7,810 bases of DNA, taken from positions 1-7,810 of the forward strand of contig CAZMOL010000070.1 in assembly GCA_964568045.1 (NCBI GenBank), given 5' to 3'. Below the pieces are notes generated by a model. The model ran no database searches. It was not told the DNA's origin and worked only from the letters and a program-made list of their open reading frames with translations. The position numbers and the translations under genes were made by a program. Positions within the stretch are counted from its first letter, which is position 1; every line of letters begins with the position of its first letter. Positions 6,722 through 7,810 of this stretch are shown here, one piece after another. This stretch comes from CAZDDA01 sp964568045 (GTDB lineage Bacteria; Bipolaricaulota; Bipolaricaulia; UBA7950; UBA9294).

Positions 6722-7251
6722 GCAACGGGATCCCAACAGAAGAGATCGACGCCCTCCACGAGCGGCTCGATCGTGAGGCCGAATCAAGCGGCTATCACCT
6801 AAACCCTGATCGAGAATTCACTCGAGAGCTAGTGGAGGGACTGCTCGTCAACGAGCGTCGCTACGGATACTGGGCCTGTCCGTGTAGACTGGCGACCGGA
6901 GACAAGCAAGAGGACCTCGACATCGTCTGTCCGTGTGATTACCGCGACCCCGATCTGCTGGATTGGGGTACCTGCTACTGCTGCCTGTACGTCTCCGAAG
7001 AAATCGCACGGGGTGAGCGCGAACCGCAACCGATCCCTGAGCGTCGCCCGCCCGAAGGCCAACGCCCTCAGTATCAGACATCAGGCTCTCAGCCTGAAGA
7101 TATATCCTCTGCAAAGAAACCGGCTCTGCCAGCTCAGGCAATGCCTGTTTGGCGCTGCCGCGTCTGCGGCTATCTGTGCGCCCGTGAACAGTCACCCGCC
7201 GTCTGCCCCATCTGTAAAGCCAAACAGGAGCGATTCGAGCGATTCATGTGA
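6718..7251 (+). CDS. Ferredoxin:disulfide reductase with C-terminal rubredoxin domain
   Basis: This is a two-domain redox enzyme (177 aa). Residues 1-100 are the catalytic domain of the ferredoxin:thioredoxin reductase beta-subunit family, with paired cysteine motifs CPC (54-56), CPC (71-73) and CYC (86-88). These ligate a [4Fe-4S] cluster next to a redox-active disulfide. Spacings are 14 and 12 residues, not the 16 and 8 of the plant/cyanobacterial enzyme. Tyr87 occupies the place of the essential His of CHC, as described for Methanosarcina acetivorans FDR and its bacterial relatives. A Pro/Gln-rich linker (about 101-142) leads to a short rubredoxin domain: CRVCGY at 147-152 and CPIC at 163-166, spacing C-x2-C-x12-C-x2-C as in rubrerythrins, an Fe site thought to relay electrons from ferredoxin. 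Extra cysteines Cys89 and Cys154 stand out. The likely role is ferredoxin-driven reduction of the glutaredoxin encoded just upstream. There is no variable (alpha) subunit gene nearby. Confidence 0.9.
   Translation: MSNGIPTEEIDALHERLDREAESSGYHLNPDREFTRELVEGLLVNERRYGYWACPCRLATGDKQEDLDIVCPCDYRDPDLLDWGTCYCCLYVSEEIARGEREPQPIPERRPPEGQRPQYQTSGSQPEDISSAKKPALPAQAMPVWRCRVCGYLCAREQSPAVCPICKAKQERFERFM
7081..7097 (+). repeat. Perfect 7-bp hairpin in the reductase-rubredoxin linker
   Basis: TCAGGCT CTC AGCCTGA is a perfect stem-loop inside the coding sequence, in the non-conserved linker between the two domains (residues about 122-127, SGSQPE). The bases just downstream (GAAGATATATCC) are more AT-rich than the neighbourhood. 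It has no T-run, so it is not called a terminator. Confidence 0.5.
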
Positions 7252-7308
7252 GAGGGTTCGGTTGTCGGAAGATCCTTAGATCCTGATCCAGCGATCCAAC
7301 ACGAGGCG
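7252..7308. other. Convergent intergenic gap with clustered GATCC words
   Basis: This 57-bp gap lies between the reductase stop and the aminotransferase stop on the other strand. It holds no gene and no convincing terminator hairpin. GATCC occurs four times (7271, 7279, 7285, 7293) at steps of 8, 6 and 8 bases; no function is assigned. Confidence 0.4.
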
Positions 7309-7810
7309 CTAGCACCCAGTGACTAACGCTTTACCCAACTTCTCAATTCCCTCGGCGATCTCCGCGGGCGTCACGTAGCTGAAGGCGAGGCGCAGGAACT
7401 GGCCGGTCGGCTGCTCAGCAAAGAACGGATCGCCTGAGAGAATCATCACGCCAATCTCTTTGGCTCGCTGGGTGACGTCATTCGACTTGAGATGCTTGGG
7501 GAGAGAAAGCCAGATAAAGAAGCCGCCATTCGGTTGGGTCCAGTGGACGTCGTCGGGCATGTGCGTCTCCAAGGCCTTTAGCATGCTGTCTCGGCGTGCT
7601 CTGTAAACCCGGCGAAGTTGCACGATATGCGGTTCCAACAGCCCTTGCTGACAGTATGTCGCAACAGCATTTGCCGTCAGCGGGTTGGCGCCTCCCCCCA
7701 TGCAGCGAAGACCACTTGCGATCATCCGATCGATCAGCTCTTCTGGTCCCATCGTCCACCCCAACCGCAAGGCAGGCGAAAGGAGCTTGGAGAAGCTTCC
7801 CACGCGCAGG
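7309..7810 (-). CDS. PLP-dependent class I/II aminotransferase, C-terminal part
   Basis: This is the C-terminal part (about 166 codons) of a fold-type I aminotransferase; the N-terminal part lies beyond the window. The visible sequence starts at LRVGSFSKLLSPALRLGW, where the Lys of SFSK (codon 7786-7788) is the Schiff-base lysine for pyridoxal phosphate. It continues through GGGANPLTANAVATY, the small-domain motif QPNGGFFIWLSLP and FLRLAFSYVTP, whose Arg should bind the substrate carboxylate. The pattern fits the LysN/ARO8-like group (2-aminoadipate, aromatic or branched-chain aminotransferases, also the enzyme half of MocR regulators). The donor-acceptor pair cannot be told from this half, and an N-terminal GntR domain cannot be excluded. 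The GTG at 7801-7803 is not a start: it falls inside the lysine-containing conserved region. It ends at TAG 7309-7311, converging on the redox operon. Confidence 0.9.
   Translation of the reverse strand, partial: LRVGSFSKLLSPALRLGWTMGPEELIDRMIASGLRCMGGGANPLTANAVATYCQQGLLEPHIVQLRRVYRARRDSMLKALETHMPDDVHWTQPNGGFFIWLSLPKHLKSNDVTQRAKEIGVMILSGDPFFAEQPTGQFLRLAFSYVTPAEIAEGIEKLGKALVTGC

Noticed and set aside
7309..7803. Complete 164-aa protein starting at the GTG at 7801-7803
   Set aside because: The frame continues to the window end, and the visible part starts inside the conserved lysine region of a much longer aminotransferase family, so this is a truncated gene.

Overview
The window looks like ordinary bacterial chromosome of moderately high GC (high fifties to about 60 % by eye). 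The genes have Shine-Dalgarno sites, sigma70-like promoter boxes and tight operons with ATGA/GTGA stop-start overlaps. The phylum cannot be fixed from the sequence alone. A ferredoxin:disulfide reductase with a rubredoxin domain, next to a glutaredoxin and with sugar-active enzymes nearby, suggests an anaerobic or fermentative bacterium. That is an inference, not a taxonomic call.

Left edge (1-1037): two broken glycoside-metabolism genes meet head to head. On the minus strand, bases 1 to about 125 encode an internal piece of a GH130-type glycoside phosphorylase. On the plus strand, from about 125, a GH1 beta-glucosidase begins abruptly in mid-protein, just before its acid/base TLNEP motif. 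It runs to its natural stop at 1037 but is frameshifted by a perfect 7-bp tandem duplication (262-275). Both genes lack their N-terminal halves at the same point. The junction is therefore either a real rearrangement or an inverted assembly/amplification chimera.

Centre (1147-4914): a good sigma70-type promoter drives a three-gene ABC exporter operon: one ATPase and two different ABC-2 permeases, each translationally coupled to the gene before it. A small membrane protein of the small multidrug export family (Sm_multidrug_ex type) converges on it from the minus strand. The two stop codons are 14 bases apart and share a short hairpin.

Right (4915-7251): an 85-bp divergent promoter region leads into a second plus-strand operon, cysS (cysteinyl-tRNA synthetase), then a glutaredoxin-like protein, then a ferredoxin:disulfide reductase with a C-terminal rubredoxin domain. 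The last two overlap by ATGA. The reductase has CYC where plant-type ferredoxin:thioredoxin reductase has CHC, as in the archaeal/bacterial FDR group. The adjacent glutaredoxin is its obvious candidate substrate. The operon therefore pairs cysteine use in translation with a ferredoxin-driven thiol-reducing couple.

Right edge (7309-7810): the C-terminal part of a PLP-dependent class I/II aminotransferase, on the minus strand and cut by the window end. There are no RNA genes, CRISPR arrays, insertion sequences or phage genes that I can support, and no gene-free stretch longer than 300 bases.
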